Shown: positions 9,104 to 17,028, numbered from the stretch's first letter. The stretch: DNA of 64,000 nucleotides from Micropruina glycogenica (GCF_900289045.1 NZ_LT985188.1:1798001-1862000); one strand, 5' to 3'. Made by a program: numbers and translations. Notes: a model not told the origin generated them from the letters alone.

Positions 9104-9576
9104 GTGGCCATCGAAGAACACGAACCGCACACCCTTACGCTCACCGTGTTGATGACGCCGGAGACGGCCAACTTCGCCGGCAACGTGCACGGCGGGCACC
9201 TGCTCAAGGTGCTCGATCAGGTGGCCTACTCGTGCGCCAGCCGGTTCACCCGGCACTACTGCGTCACCGCCGCGGTCGACCGGGTGGTGTTTCGCCAGCC
9301 GGTGCACGTCGGCGAGCTGGTCACGTTCTGGCCTCGGTGAACCACACCGGACGGTCGTCGCTCGAGGTGGGCATTCGGGTCGAGGCCGAAGACATCGTCA
9401 GCGGCGTGCGCCGGCACACCACGAGCTGCTACTTCGCCATGGTGGCCCGCGAGGCCGAGGGACGCTCGGTGACGGTGCCCCAGCTCGACCCGGTCACCGA
9501 ACTGCAGCAGCGGCGGTGGGCCAAGGCCGAGCGCCGGCGCGCATTGCGGCTGGCCGACCGCGACGCCGACGACTGA
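9104..9576 (+). pseudogene. acyl-CoA thioesterase (hotdog fold), frameshifted
   Basis: The first frame (GTG 9104) reads MAIEEHEPHTLTLTVLMTPE, then the hotdog signature NFAGNVHGGHLLKVLDQVAY and VFRQPVHVGELVTF, and hits a stop at 9338-9340. The next frame continues without a break as ASVNHTGRSSLEVGIRVEAED and ends at 9576. Restoring one base between 9328 and 9329 (TTC-TGG read as TTC-CTG-G) rejoins GELVTFLASVNHTG, the expected family sequence. It is therefore either a recent single-base deletion or a sequencing error. The intact product would be about 157 residues and would hydrolyse acyl-CoA. It is convergent with the next gene, 4 bp away. Confidence 0.85.
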
Positions 9577-9580
9577 TTGT

Positions 9581-10444
9581 TCAGCGCTCGCGCGGCAGGT
9601 CGCGGGCGATCTCGGCTTCCCGCCCGGCGCGAGCCAGGCCGACCAGCACCACCCCCACGGCGACCATCGACGAGGCCAGCATGGCAGGGGTGGCTAGGGG
9701 GTTCGGCCGATCGCCCAAGGTGCGCAGGCCGGTCACCCCTACACCCAAAGACGTCGCCATGGTGGCGGCGGTGAGCGCCCCCGCCCGGGTCGGCCCCGGA
9801 CGGTCGGTCGTCGCAGCCCACGCCGCCAGTCCGGCGCCGGCTGCGGCGATGGTGAGGTCGGTGGCCGCGGCCCGGCGCCGGCTGGTCCAGCGGTCGGCGC
9901 GTCCGGTGGCCGTCCAGTGCGCGGGCAGCGGGTCGGGCAGGCTGCGGCCGCGCACCAGGTAGTGCAGCGCGGTCGCTCCGGCCAGGGCGACCGGCAGCGT
10001 CGCGGCGAGGCGGAAGGCCGAATCGCCGGTCGAGGTGAACGGCACCGACTCGGCGTCGGGCTCGATCAGGCCCAGTCGTACCGCGACCGCGCCCAGGTTG
10101 AGATCCCACCCCCAGCCCACCGCGCGAGGCAGCAGCAGCCGTTCGTCAGCCGGATTCCACCACGTGGCGGCGATGCGGCCCAGCATGCCCTTCGGCACGA
10201 ACCCGGCGCCGGCCCGGTCGAGCCACGACCCCGCCTCGCCGCCCTCGGGGGCCAGCGACGCGGCGATCCGCTGCACGTCGGCGGCGGTGGCGTCGGCGTC
10301 GAGGTGGTCGCACAGATGGGCGGTCAGGTCGTCGCGCAGAGAGCCCCGTAGGCGGGCCGGGGCCGCCGCCAGGGCAGGGTCCAACGCCTCGTCAGCGGCT
10401 TTGCGGGCCGCGGCTGAGAGCTCGTCGAGTGAACGAATGGTCAT
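9581..10444 (-). CDS. PadR-linked membrane protein with HAAS-like, DUF5808-like and DUF1648-like parts
   Basis: The 287-residue protein starts at an ATG overlapping the padR stop (ATGA). The N-terminal 75 residues resemble the HAAS/DUF1700 helical domain often encoded after PadR regulators. Next is WWNPADERLLLPRAVGWGWDLNLG, similar to DUF5808. Four hydrophobic segments follow, separated by PDPLPAHWTATGRADRW, which looks like DUF1648. PadR-HAAS pairs are thought to sense or respond to membrane states; that role is inferred from family context. The upstream part of the open frame overlaps padR and is not coding. Confidence 0.72.
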   Translation of the reverse strand: MTIRSLDELSAAARKAADEALDPALAAAPARLRGSLRDDLTAHLCDHLDADATAADVQRIAASLAPEGGEAGSWLDRAGAGFVPKGMLGRIAATWWNPADERLLLPRAVGWGWDLNLGAVAVRLGLIEPDAESVPFTSTGDSAFRLAATLPVALAGATALHYLVRGRSLPDPLPAHWTATGRADRWTSRRRAAATDLTIAAAGAGLAAWAATTDRPGPTRAGALTAATMATSLGVGVTGLRTLGDRPNPLATPAMLASSMVAVGVVLVGLARAGREAEIARDLPRER

Positions 10445-10785
10445 CGGGGTAGGTCCTTCAACAGGTCGGTGAGGTCGTGCGAAACGGCGCGATAGGCGGC
10501 GGCCATGTCGATCAGCCGGGTGCGGCCGGCGTCGGTCAGCGCGTAGTACTTGCGGGGCGGCCCGACCGGCGACTCCTGCCACGTGGTGTGCACGAGCGCG
10601 CCCTTGGCCAGCCGGGCCAACAGCGGGTAAACCGTGCCGGGGCTGATCGCCAGCGCGGGCCGTCCGGCCAGTTCGTCGACCAGGGCGGAGCCGTAGCGGG
10701 GCCCGTCGGCCAGCAGGCCCAGCACGGCGAGCTCGAGCACTCCCTTGCGCAGTTGGGACGCCCAGGGGTCGCGTTCGGCCGTCAT
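10441..10785 (-). CDS. PadR-family transcriptional regulator
   Basis: The 114-residue protein is a PadR winged-helix repressor: LRKGVLELAVLGLLADGPRYGSAL is helix 1-2, ALAISPGTVYPLLARLAKGALV is the recognition helix and wing, and a short C-terminal dimerisation helix follows. It is co-transcribed with the HAAS-like membrane protein gene and overlaps it by 4 bp. Its own promoter carries a palindrome (10802-10830) and the transcript probably starts at or next to the ATG, so it is likely autoregulated and leaderless. The inducer is unknown. Confidence 0.92.
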   Translation of the reverse strand: MTAERDPWASQLRKGVLELAVLGLLADGPRYGSALVDELAGRPALAISPGTVYPLLARLAKGALVHTTWQESPVGPPRKYYALTDAGRTRLIDMAAAYRAVSHDLTDLLKDLPR

Positions 10786-10792
10786 GTACTAG

Positions 10793-10830
10793 ATGGTAGA
10801 ACCAACTACCTTGCAAAGCAAGTTAGTTGG
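10793..10830 (-). promoter_or_regulatory. padR promoter with overlapping operator
   Basis: On the minus strand a -35 TTGCTT (10816-10821) and a -10 TACCAT (10793-10798) are separated by 17 bp. A 13-bp inverted repeat with a 3-bp centre (CCAACTACCTTGC/GCAAGTTAGTTGG, one mismatch) spans 10802-10830 and covers the -35 and spacer. The -10 lies only 7 bp from the ATG, implying a leaderless or nearly leaderless transcript. Operator assignment to PadR is inference from position. Confidence 0.65.
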
Positions 10831-10861
10831 GACGAGTCGAACCATCGGAAGGCTGGGACGA

Positions 10862-10923
10862 AACCCGGGGACGGTTCCGCGTCACCGCCCACCTGGACCG
10901 AAACCGAGAACCGTCCCCGGGTT
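10862..10923. repeat. inverted repeat with GGGGACGGTTC arms
   Basis: Two perfect 16-bp arms (10862-10877 and 10908-10923) form AACCCGGGGACGGTTC and its complement around a 30-base loop. The core GGGACGGTTC recurs as a stem at 42927-42959, so this looks like a dispersed repeat. There is no T-tract typical of an intrinsic terminator. Confidence 0.65.
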
Positions 10924-11050
10924 ATCGCCCACACACTCAACGGACACCCGAACGAACGAGACGGCTGACTATTTTCGTCACATCGGCTAGAATGATAGTA
11001 CAAACTTCAATCGAATCCGGTTGCAGGCCAAGTCAGGAGTGTTCTCGCCC

Positions 11051-11887
11051 GTGGGCAAGACGGTGTTCATCGATTTCGACGGAACCTACGCGCACAACGG
11101 GGTGATTCCCGCCGCCCATGTCGAGGCCGTCCGCCGCGCCCAGCGCAACGGCCACCGGGTGCTGCTCTGCACGGGCCGCCCCAAGGCGCTGGTGGCCGCC
11201 GACGACGTGGCGGTGTTCGACGGCCTGGTCGCGGCCGCGGGCGGCTACGTCGAGGTGGACGGTCAGGTGTTGGCCGATCGGCGCTTTCCGGCCTACCTCG
11301 CCGCGCGCATCGTCGAACTGCTCGAGGCCTACCGCGGCGTCTACATTCTCGAGGGCCCGGACGCCGCGTACGTCACCCCCGCGGCGCGGCAACGGCTGAT
11401 CGACCTGCTCACCACCGGCGAACACGCCGCCAGTTTCGGCGAGGCGGCCGACGGCATTCTGGCGCCGCTGCTCATCACCGACGACCCGGCCGCCGAGTCG
11501 TTCGCCAAGGTCACCTGCTTCGACCTGCTGGTGCCCGCCGCCCGACTGGCCACCGAGTTGGCCCCCGAGATCGGCGTGGTGCCCAGCTCGATCGGATCGC
11601 TGGGCGACAAGGCGGGCGAGTTCTTTCTGGCCGAGGTGAACAAGTCGGTGGGCATCGCGGTGGTCGAGCGGCACTTCGGCCTCGATCGCGCCGACATCGT
11701 GGCCATCGGCGACAGCCACAACGATCTCGAGATGGTGGCCTACGCGGGCACCGGCGTGGCCATCGAGGGCGGCGTCCCCGAGCTGTTGGCGCTGGCCGAC
11801 CTGGTGGTGCCCACGCCGGAGCAGGCCGGCCTGGTGGTGGCCTTCGAGCGGCTGGGTCTGATCGATTCACCGGTGCGCGCAGCCTGA
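11051..11887 (+). CDS. HAD-superfamily hydrolase, Cof/YidA-like
   Basis: The 278-residue protein is a HAD phosphatase of the Cof type (IIB cap). Motif I is FIDFDGT with nucleophile Asp8 and Asp10, motif II lies in VLLCTGRPK, the motif III lysine is likely in LGDKAGEFF, and motif IV is IGDSHNDLEM near residue 220. GTG 11051 is chosen because AGGAG lies 11 bases before it and the DFDGT motif falls at the usual distance. A longer TTG start at 11021 is less likely. Substrates of this family are sugar phosphates and similar compounds; none can be named. Confidence 0.9.
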   Translation: MGKTVFIDFDGTYAHNGVIPAAHVEAVRRAQRNGHRVLLCTGRPKALVAADDVAVFDGLVAAAGGYVEVDGQVLADRRFPAYLAARIVELLEAYRGVYILEGPDAAYVTPAARQRLIDLLTTGEHAASFGEAADGILAPLLITDDPAAESFAKVTCFDLLVPAARLATELAPEIGVVPSSIGSLGDKAGEFFLAEVNKSVGIAVVERHFGLDRADIVAIGDSHNDLEMVAYAGTGVAIEGGVPELLALADLVVPTPEQAGLVVAFERLGLIDSPVRAA

Positions 11888-12182
11888 ACCCTGGGTCTGG
11901 GGCAGATCGGTGACCCTCTGGAGGAACCGTCCGCCGGCGCCGACTCGGCGCTGCGACGGAACGGCCCTCCGCGTCGTCCAGGTAGGCCTGCTGCAGGTTG
12001 CTGTCGTTCGAGCACGCAACCCGCGGACGTGTTGAGCACGCTGGGCGACGACCCTCCCCCCGCGGTCGTTCGGATCCTCCCTTTCCGTCGACCGATGCGC
12101 CGAAACTAGTCACGATTCCCTTGCGACGCAAGGCTTCGACGGCTGGGTAATTCTGCCTAGCTGCAGGGCCAGCGCGGGCGAG
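11888..12182. other. 295-bp intergenic region without a clear gene
   Basis: The gap lies between the convergent HAD phosphatase and aminotransferase genes. It holds a run of six cytosines inside a small stem (ACGACC...GGTCGT, about 12046-12068) and a short hairpin CCTTGC-GAC-GCAAGG at about 12120-12134. Open frames crossing it have skewed composition and no family resemblance. I see no coding gene. Confidence 0.5.
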
Positions 12183-13358
12183 TCAGCCGCGCAGCGTGCG
12201 CAGCCGGCGGACGGCTTCGTCGAGCACCTCGTCGCGCTTGCAGAAGGCGAACCGCACCAGGTGCCGCGCGCCGTCCGGGTCGTCGTAGAACACCGACAGC
12301 GGCACCGCGACCACGCCGCACAACCCGGGCAGCGCCCGGCACAGGTCGTAGCCGTCGGCATAGCCCAGGCTGCGGGCGTCGGCCACCACGAAGTAGGTGG
12401 CGGACGGCCGATACACCTCGACGCCCACGCCCTCGAGGCCGTCGATCAACCGGTCGCGCTTGGCCTGCAGCGACGCCCGGAAGCCCTCGAAGTAGGCGTC
12501 GGGCAGCGCCAGCGCCTCGGCCACCGCCGGCTGAAAGGGCGCTCCGTTCACGTAGGTCAGAAACTGCTTCGCGGCTCGGACGGCGGCCACCAGCTCGGCT
12601 GGCCCGCTCACCCAGCCGATCTTCCAACCGGTCACCGAGAAGGTCTTGCCGGCCGACGAGATTGTCAGCGTGCGGCCGGCCATGCCGGGCAGCGTGCAGA
12701 GCGGCACATGCGGCACGCCGTCGAAGGTCAGGTGCTCGTAGACCTCGTCGGTCACCACGATCAGGTCGTGGCGCTGCGCCAGGTCGGCGACGAAGCCCAG
12801 GTCGTCGGCGCTGAGCACCATGCCGGTCGGGTTGTGCGGCGAGTTGAGCAGCAGCACCCGGGTGGCGGGACCGATCGCAGCCGCCAAACGTTCGCGTGGC
12901 AGCGCGAACGACGGCGGCTCGAGGCGCACCGGGCAACGGACTCCCCCGGCCAGCGACACCATGGCGGCGTACGAGTCGTAGTACGGCTCGAGCATGACCA
13001 CCTCGTCGCCCGGCTCGAGCAGGCCGAGCATCGTGGCCGCGATCGCCTCGGTCGCGCCGGCGGTGACCAACACCTCGTGGTCGGGGTCGAGGCCGACGCC
13101 GTACCAACGGCTTTGATGGTCGGCAATGGCTTGACGCAGCACCGCAGAACCCGGGCCGGGCGGGTACTGGTTGACGCCCTCGGCGATCGCCTGACGGGCC
13201 CGATCGAGCACGCTCTGCGGGCCGTCGAAGTCGGGAAAGCCCTGACCCAGGTTGACCGAGTCGGTGGCCAAGGCGAGCGCCGACATCTCGGCGAAGATCG
13301 TGGATGTGAAACCGGTGAGGGCCCGATTCATCGCGCCCCGCCGGGAGTCGTCAGCCAT
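12183..13358 (-). CDS. class I/II PLP-dependent aminotransferase (DapC/YbdL-like)
   Basis: The 391-residue enzyme has the class I aminotransferase layout: NLGQGFPDF near the N-terminus, YPPGPGSAVLRQAIADH, VLVTAGATEAI, LNSPHNPTGMV, VTDEVYEHLTFDG and the PLP lysine in SSAGKTFSVTGWKIGW (about Lys238). Homologues in actinobacteria are annotated as N-succinyldiaminopimelate aminotransferase (DapC) or as methionine/kynurenine aminotransferases. No lysine-pathway gene is adjacent, so the substrate is left open. A start nine codons downstream (MNRALTG) is also possible. Confidence 0.88.
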   Translation of the reverse strand: MADDSRRGAMNRALTGFTSTIFAEMSALALATDSVNLGQGFPDFDGPQSVLDRARQAIAEGVNQYPPGPGSAVLRQAIADHQSRWYGVGLDPDHEVLVTAGATEAIAATMLGLLEPGDEVVMLEPYYDSYAAMVSLAGGVRCPVRLEPPSFALPRERLAAAIGPATRVLLLNSPHNPTGMVLSADDLGFVADLAQRHDLIVVTDEVYEHLTFDGVPHVPLCTLPGMAGRTLTISSAGKTFSVTGWKIGWVSGPAELVAAVRAAKQFLTYVNGAPFQPAVAEALALPDAYFEGFRASLQAKRDRLIDGLEGVGVEVYRPSATYFVVADARSLGYADGYDLCRALPGLCGVVAVPLSVFYDDPDGARHLVRFAFCKRDEVLDEAVRRLRTLRG

Positions 13359-13376
13359 GCCGCGGAAGGCGACCGA

Positions 13377-13634
13377 TCACGCCGAGCGCCTCGACCGGTA
13401 CCAGTACCAGCCGGCCGTGACGATAACGGCGCCGACCAGCGAACCGATCAGGCCGGACGGCCGCAGCTCGAGGCCGTCGCCCGCGATCAGGCTGATCAGC
13501 AGGCCACCCACGAACGATCCCGCGATGCCCGACGCGAAGGCCGTCGGCCAATCGATGTGGCCCCGTTTGCCGAGGATCAGTTGAGCCGCGGCGCCGACGA
13601 GCATGCCGAACAGAATGAGCCCGATGATGAGCAT
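13377..13634 (-). CDS. GlsB/YeaQ/YmgE-family membrane protein
   Basis: The 85-residue protein consists of three hydrophobic segments with glycine-rich spacing: LIIGLILFGMLVGAAAQLIL, AFASGIAGSFVGGLLISLIA and LIGSLVGAVIVTAGWYWY. This is the transglycosylase-associated/GlsB pattern, a small inner-membrane protein linked to stress responses in other bacteria. Function is not established. It lies 18 bp upstream of the aminotransferase on the same strand, so the two may share a transcript. Confidence 0.85.
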   Translation of the reverse strand: MLIIGLILFGMLVGAAAQLILGKRGHIDWPTAFASGIAGSFVGGLLISLIAGDGLELRPSGLIGSLVGAVIVTAGWYWYRSRRSA

Positions 13635-13645
13635 GCCGCCAGCCT

Positions 13646-13767
13646 AGTGTCGTGTCGCCCAAGTCTCTTGCCGTTTCGCGGCACCGGAGCACGCACGTCG
13701 CGGCGTTCTCCTCGATCAATGGACGACCCGGTACACCTCTCTCGTCGGCCTTGAGCGACACGACACT
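13646..13767. repeat. 122-bp element with perfect 13-bp inverted ends
   Basis: The arms AGTGTCGTGTCGC (13646-13658) and GCGACACGACACT (13755-13767) are exact complements, separated by 96 bp that encode no convincing protein. The layout resembles a miniature inverted-repeat transposable element. I cannot see an unambiguous target duplication, and there is no second copy in this window. Confidence 0.55.
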
Positions 13768-13831
13768 CGTGGCGGGAGCGATGGCACCCAGGTATCGCTC
13801 GCCGGTCAGGCCCAACGCGACGCGCAAACGG

Positions 13832-14083
13832 TCAAGCGCTGCGCGCGGCCAGCAACAGGCAATCGGAATGCAGCCGCCCTGAGCCGTTCTGGTGGCTCTG
13901 CAGGTGGCGGGGTCGAATCGGCCGCAAGTACAGGTTGCCGCCGCAGTTGGGGCAGCCGTGGTCGGGAAAAGTGGCCGCACAGTCGGCGCTCCAGGTGCAC
14001 TCGAACGAGCAGACGTACACCTGATGATCGTCGATCGCCAGGTCGCGACCGCACCGCTCGCAGTTGGTTCGGTAGTCGAACAT
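13832..14083 (-). CDS. DUF1272 domain-containing zinc-binding protein
   Basis: The 83-residue protein matches the DUF1272 pattern: NCERCGRDLAIDDHQVYVCS, then FECTWSADCAATFPDHGCPN, then CGGNLYLRPIRP. Eight cysteines in CxxC-like pairs suggest a small treble-clef or rubredoxin-like zinc site. An AAAGGA ribosome site precedes ATG 14083. Function is unknown. It stands alone between a MITE-like element and the regulatory region 14197-14330. Confidence 0.88.
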   Translation of the reverse strand: MFDYRTNCERCGRDLAIDDHQVYVCSFECTWSADCAATFPDHGCPNCGGNLYLRPIRPRHLQSHQNGSGRLHSDCLLLAARSA

Positions 14084-14196
14084 CTGGCTCGTCCTTTCGC
14101 TCCGGGAGGTGATCGGCGGTGCCGGGCGAAATCACCCAGGAACCGTCCACCCACACCATCGGAGCCGCAGGCCGGCCCGGTTGATACGTGGAGCTT

Positions 14197-14243
14197 GAAC
14201 CTTCACAGACGATGTGAAGAACCTTCACAGCGACATGAGAAGG
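14197..14243. promoter_or_regulatory. tandem palindromic operator-like repeats
   Basis: The 12-mer GAACCTTCACAG occurs twice with a 22-bp period (14197-14208 and 14219-14230). Each copy is the left half of an imperfect palindrome: CTTCACA-GACGA-TGTGAAG at 14201-14219 (perfect 7-bp arms) and CCTTC...GAAGG at 14222-14243. The two-turn spacing is typical of cooperative repressor or activator sites. The controlled gene could be the RNA candidate at 14255 or the DUF1272 gene. The regulator is not identified. Confidence 0.5.
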
Positions 14244-14254
14244 CGAGTGACACG

Positions 14255-14330
14255 CCGTTGACCGGATCGATCCGTTCCCCCCGGTTTGGAACGATCCGGT
14301 CTTCGGCGTCTCTATGTGTCCCCCCGACAA
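14255..14330 (+). ncRNA. candidate 6C RNA
   Basis: Two stem-loops on the plus strand each present exactly six cytosines. Hairpin 1 has 10-bp arms GACCGGATCG/CGATCCGGTC (14260-14269, 14292-14301), an inner TTCC/GGAA pair and CCCCCC at 14277-14282. Hairpin 2 is TGTC/GACA around CCCCCC at 14320-14325. Paired hairpins with C6 loops define the actinobacterial 6C RNA motif, a small RNA of mostly unknown role. I could not compare against the family covariance model, and flanking genes differ from the contexts I know. Confidence 0.48.
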
Positions 14331-14360
14331 GAAGAACCCTAGACCTCGATAGTTGCTACG

Positions 14361-15497
14361 TCAGTCACCCGTGCGAGGGACTGAGCGCGCACTCGGCGCC
14401 CGGGCCAGCCGCCAGCCGTCGGCGTGCAACGCCACCAGGCCGCGCTCGCCAAGTTGGTCGAGCACGCCGAGGCACGCCCCCAACGGCACCCCCGCCCGCA
14501 GTGACACCTCACCTGTGGGCATCGGCCGGCGCGCCGGCAGCGCCTCGAACACGGCCAGTTCCTCGGTGCTCAGATCGTCGAGCGGCCGCTGCTGGCTGGG
14601 CCTGGACGCCTGTGAGCGGCCCAGCGGTTCGATCACCTCGAGCACGTCGTCGACCCCGCTGCACAGCACCGCCTCGGCCTCGCGGATCAGCCGGTGCGGC
14701 GTGGCCGAGGTCGCGCTGTGCACCGGCCCGGGCACGGCCAACACCACCCGGTTGCAGCTGGTGGCCCAACTGACCGTGTTGCGGGCTCCACTGCGCAGCG
14801 CGGCTTCGACCAGCACGGTGGCCGGGGTCAGCGCGGCGATCAGCCGATTGCGGCCCAGGAAGCGCACCCGGGTGGGTTTCTCGAACGGCGGCAACTCGCT
14901 GGCCAGCACGCCCGCCGCCGCGACCCGCTGCAACAGGCCGCTGTTGCCGCTCGGGTACGGCTGGTCGAGGCCGCCCGCCATCACGGCCACCGTCACCGCC
15001 TCGGCGGCCAACGCGCCGGCATGAGCGGCCGCGTCGATGCCGTAGGCGCCTCCGCTCACCACGGTGACCCCATGCGCGCCCAGGCCGGCGGCCAGGTCGG
15101 TGGTGACGCTCTGACCGTAGGCGGTGCACGCCCGCGACCCCACGACGGCGACCGACCGCTCGACCGCCTCGGCCAGTGGCACCGCCCCGCGCACCCACAG
15201 CCCGAACGGGGCTCCGCCCATGTCGTTGACCGGCTCGCACCCGCTCAGGTCGCCCAACGCCGCCGGCCACTCGTCGTCGCCCGGCACGATGAAGCGCAGC
15301 CGTAGCCGATCGGTGGCCGCCTGCATGTCGGCCAGGTCGAACGCCTGGGCACGCCTGGCCCAGCGTGAGCGCGACGACGGCTGCACCAGGCCCTGCCAGA
15401 TCGCCTCGGCCCCCTGCTGCTGCACCTGGCGGGTGATGTCGATGGTGGCGGGTTCGACCGTGCAGCACAGCGCCATACGGGCGTCACGCTCGCGCAT
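14361..15497 (-). CDS. dprA: DNA-processing protein DprA
   Basis: The 378-residue protein is DprA/Smf, which loads RecA on incoming single-stranded DNA and in non-competent species has an uncertain role. The Rossmann-like domain carries VAVVGSRACTAYG, VVSGGAYGIDAAAHAGAL and FLGRNRLIAALT. The C-terminal part is a winged-helix region (LDDLSTEELAVFEALPARRP). It overlaps the end of comM by 14 bp, and ATG 15476 is an alternative start. The order yraN-comM-dprA is the standard actinobacterial one. Confidence 0.93.
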   Translation of the reverse strand: MRERDARMALCCTVEPATIDITRQVQQQGAEAIWQGLVQPSSRSRWARRAQAFDLADMQAATDRLRLRFIVPGDDEWPAALGDLSGCEPVNDMGGAPFGLWVRGAVPLAEAVERSVAVVGSRACTAYGQSVTTDLAAGLGAHGVTVVSGGAYGIDAAAHAGALAAEAVTVAVMAGGLDQPYPSGNSGLLQRVAAAGVLASELPPFEKPTRVRFLGRNRLIAALTPATVLVEAALRSGARNTVSWATSCNRVVLAVPGPVHSATSATPHRLIREAEAVLCSGVDDVLEVIEPLGRSQASRPSQQRPLDDLSTEELAVFEALPARRPMPTGEVSLRAGVPLGACLGVLDQLGERGLVALHADGWRLARAPSARSVPRTGD

Positions 15498-17028
15498 CGC
15501 TCATCACCCCCAGCTGTTCGCCGCGGCGCATGGCCAGCGCCGTGTGCAGGTGGTCGCGCGTCGGCCGATCCACCCCGGCCAGATCGCCGATGGTCCAGGC
15601 CAAGCGCACGACCTTGTCGACACCACGGGCCGACAGCAGACCACGGGTGACGGCCTCGTCGACCAGTTCGATGCCCCGGGGCAGCGGCAGCAGGCGGCGC
15701 AGCGCCGGGCCCGGCACTTCTCCGTTGGTGCGCCAGCCGTGCTCGGCCAGCCGCCGACGCTGCCGAGCGCGCGCCTCGGCGACCCGGGCCGCCACCACCG
15801 CGGTGGGTTCGCCGCCCGCCTGCGCGGCCTTCAGGTATGCGCGGCTCATCGGTGTGAGGTGGTGGTGAATGTCGATGCGGTCGAGAATCGGCCCCGAGAT
15901 GCGTTCGGCGTAGCGGCGCACGGCCATCGGCGCACAGCGGCACTGCGCACCGCGAGTGACGGCGTTGCCGCACGGGCAGGGGTTCGCCGCCAGCACGAGC
16001 TGAAACGACGCCGGGTACACCGCATGCACCATCGCCCGGCCCAGCACCACCCGTCCGGACTCAAGCGGCACCCGCAGCGCCTCGATCACCCGAGGCGGAA
16101 ACTCGGGCGCTTCGTCGAGGAACAACACCCCGCGATGGGCGCGGCTGATGCTGCCCGGCAGCGCCATGCGCGCTCCCCCGCCCACCACGCTGGCCAGCGA
16201 GGCCGAGTGGTGCGGGTCGGCGTACGGCGGTCGCCGGATCAGCCCGTCGTGCAGCGGCAGGCCCGCCAGCGAATGGATCGCCGACACCTCGAGCGACTCC
16301 GACGCGTCGAGGTCGGGCAGAAGGCCGGGCAACCGCTCGGCCAGCAGGGTCTTGCCGACACCCGGCGGGCCGTGCATGAACAGGTGGTGGCGGCCGGCGG
16401 CCGCCACCTCGAGCGCCCACTTGGCCTCGAGCTGGCCGGCCACGTCGATCAGGTCTTTGCCCGTCGTCGGCTGGGCCTCGGCCTCGGGTTCGGCCACCGG
16501 GTGCTGGTCGGGCGGATTGCCCAGCAGCACCGCGACCAGGTCGAGCAGGTCAGCCACGCCCCACACCGTGAGCCCCTCGACCAGCTGGGCCTCGCGCAAC
16601 TGCGCCGCGGGCACGATGGCGGTGCCGAAGCCCGCCGCCACCGCCGCGAGCAGGGCCGGCAGCAGCCCGCGCACCGGTCGCACCCGGCCGTCGAGGCCCA
16701 GTTCGCCCAGCAGCACCAGGTCATCGAGCACCGCGGGGTCGAACCGCTCGGCGGCCGCGCACACCGAACTGACGATGGCCAGGTCGAAGTGCGACCCCGC
16801 CTTCGGCAGCGTGGCCGGCGAGAGGTTGACCGTGACCAGTTGCGCCGGCCAGCCCAGGCCCTTGGAATGCACCGCCGCCCGGCACCGTTCGCGCGCCTCA
16901 GCCAGGGCCGCGTCGGCCAGCCCCACGATCACCATGCGGGGCAGCCCGCCGCCGATCGCCGCCTCGACCTCGACGATCGCGCCCTCGACCCCCACCAGGG
17001 CCACCGAGTAGGCCCGCGCGGTGCTCAC
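15484..17028 (-). CDS. comM: YifB/ComM-family Mg-chelatase-like AAA+ ATPase
   Basis: The 514-residue protein begins VSTARAYSVALVGVEGAIVEVE, the family N-terminus with an S5/Lon-protease-like fold. Walker A GPPGVGKT is at about residues 217-224 and Walker B LFLDEAPEF follows. A C-terminal zinc-like segment (NPCPCG...CRCAP) and helical domain are present. ComM is a hexameric helicase that promotes branch migration during transformation in other bacteria. GTG 17028 is set by overlap with the yraN stop (GTGA). The longer upstream frame lies within yraN. Confidence 0.93.
   Translation of the reverse strand: MSTARAYSVALVGVEGAIVEVEAAIGGGLPRMVIVGLADAALAEARERCRAAVHSKGLGWPAQLVTVNLSPATLPKAGSHFDLAIVSSVCAAAERFDPAVLDDLVLLGELGLDGRVRPVRGLLPALLAAVAAGFGTAIVPAAQLREAQLVEGLTVWGVADLLDLVAVLLGNPPDQHPVAEPEAEAQPTTGKDLIDVAGQLEAKWALEVAAAGRHHLFMHGPPGVGKTLLAERLPGLLPDLDASESLEVSAIHSLAGLPLHDGLIRRPPYADPHHSASLASVVGGGARMALPGSISRAHRGVLFLDEAPEFPPRVIEALRVPLESGRVVLGRAMVHAVYPASFQLVLAANPCPCGNAVTRGAQCRCAPMAVRRYAERISGPILDRIDIHHHLTPMSRAYLKAAQAGGEPTAVVAARVAEARARQRRRLAEHGWRTNGEVPGPALRRLLPLPRGIELVDEAVTRGLLSARGVDKVVRLAWTIGDLAGVDRPTRDHLHTALAMRRGEQLGVMSDARA

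Noticed and set aside
10981-11010. Possible promoter TTTTCG-16-GATAGT before the HAD phosphatase gene
   Set aside because: The elements are weak and alternative registers (TAGAAT) are equally plausible, so it was not listed as a feature.
12046-12068. Second possible 6C hairpin (ACGACC-CTCCCCCC-GCGGTCGT)
   Set aside because: Only one six-cytosine run is present; the companion hairpin required by the motif is missing.
11511-12131. Minus-strand open frame in the gap after the HAD phosphatase
   Set aside because: It overlaps the phosphatase gene antisense, and the intergenic part lacks coding bias or any recognisable motif.
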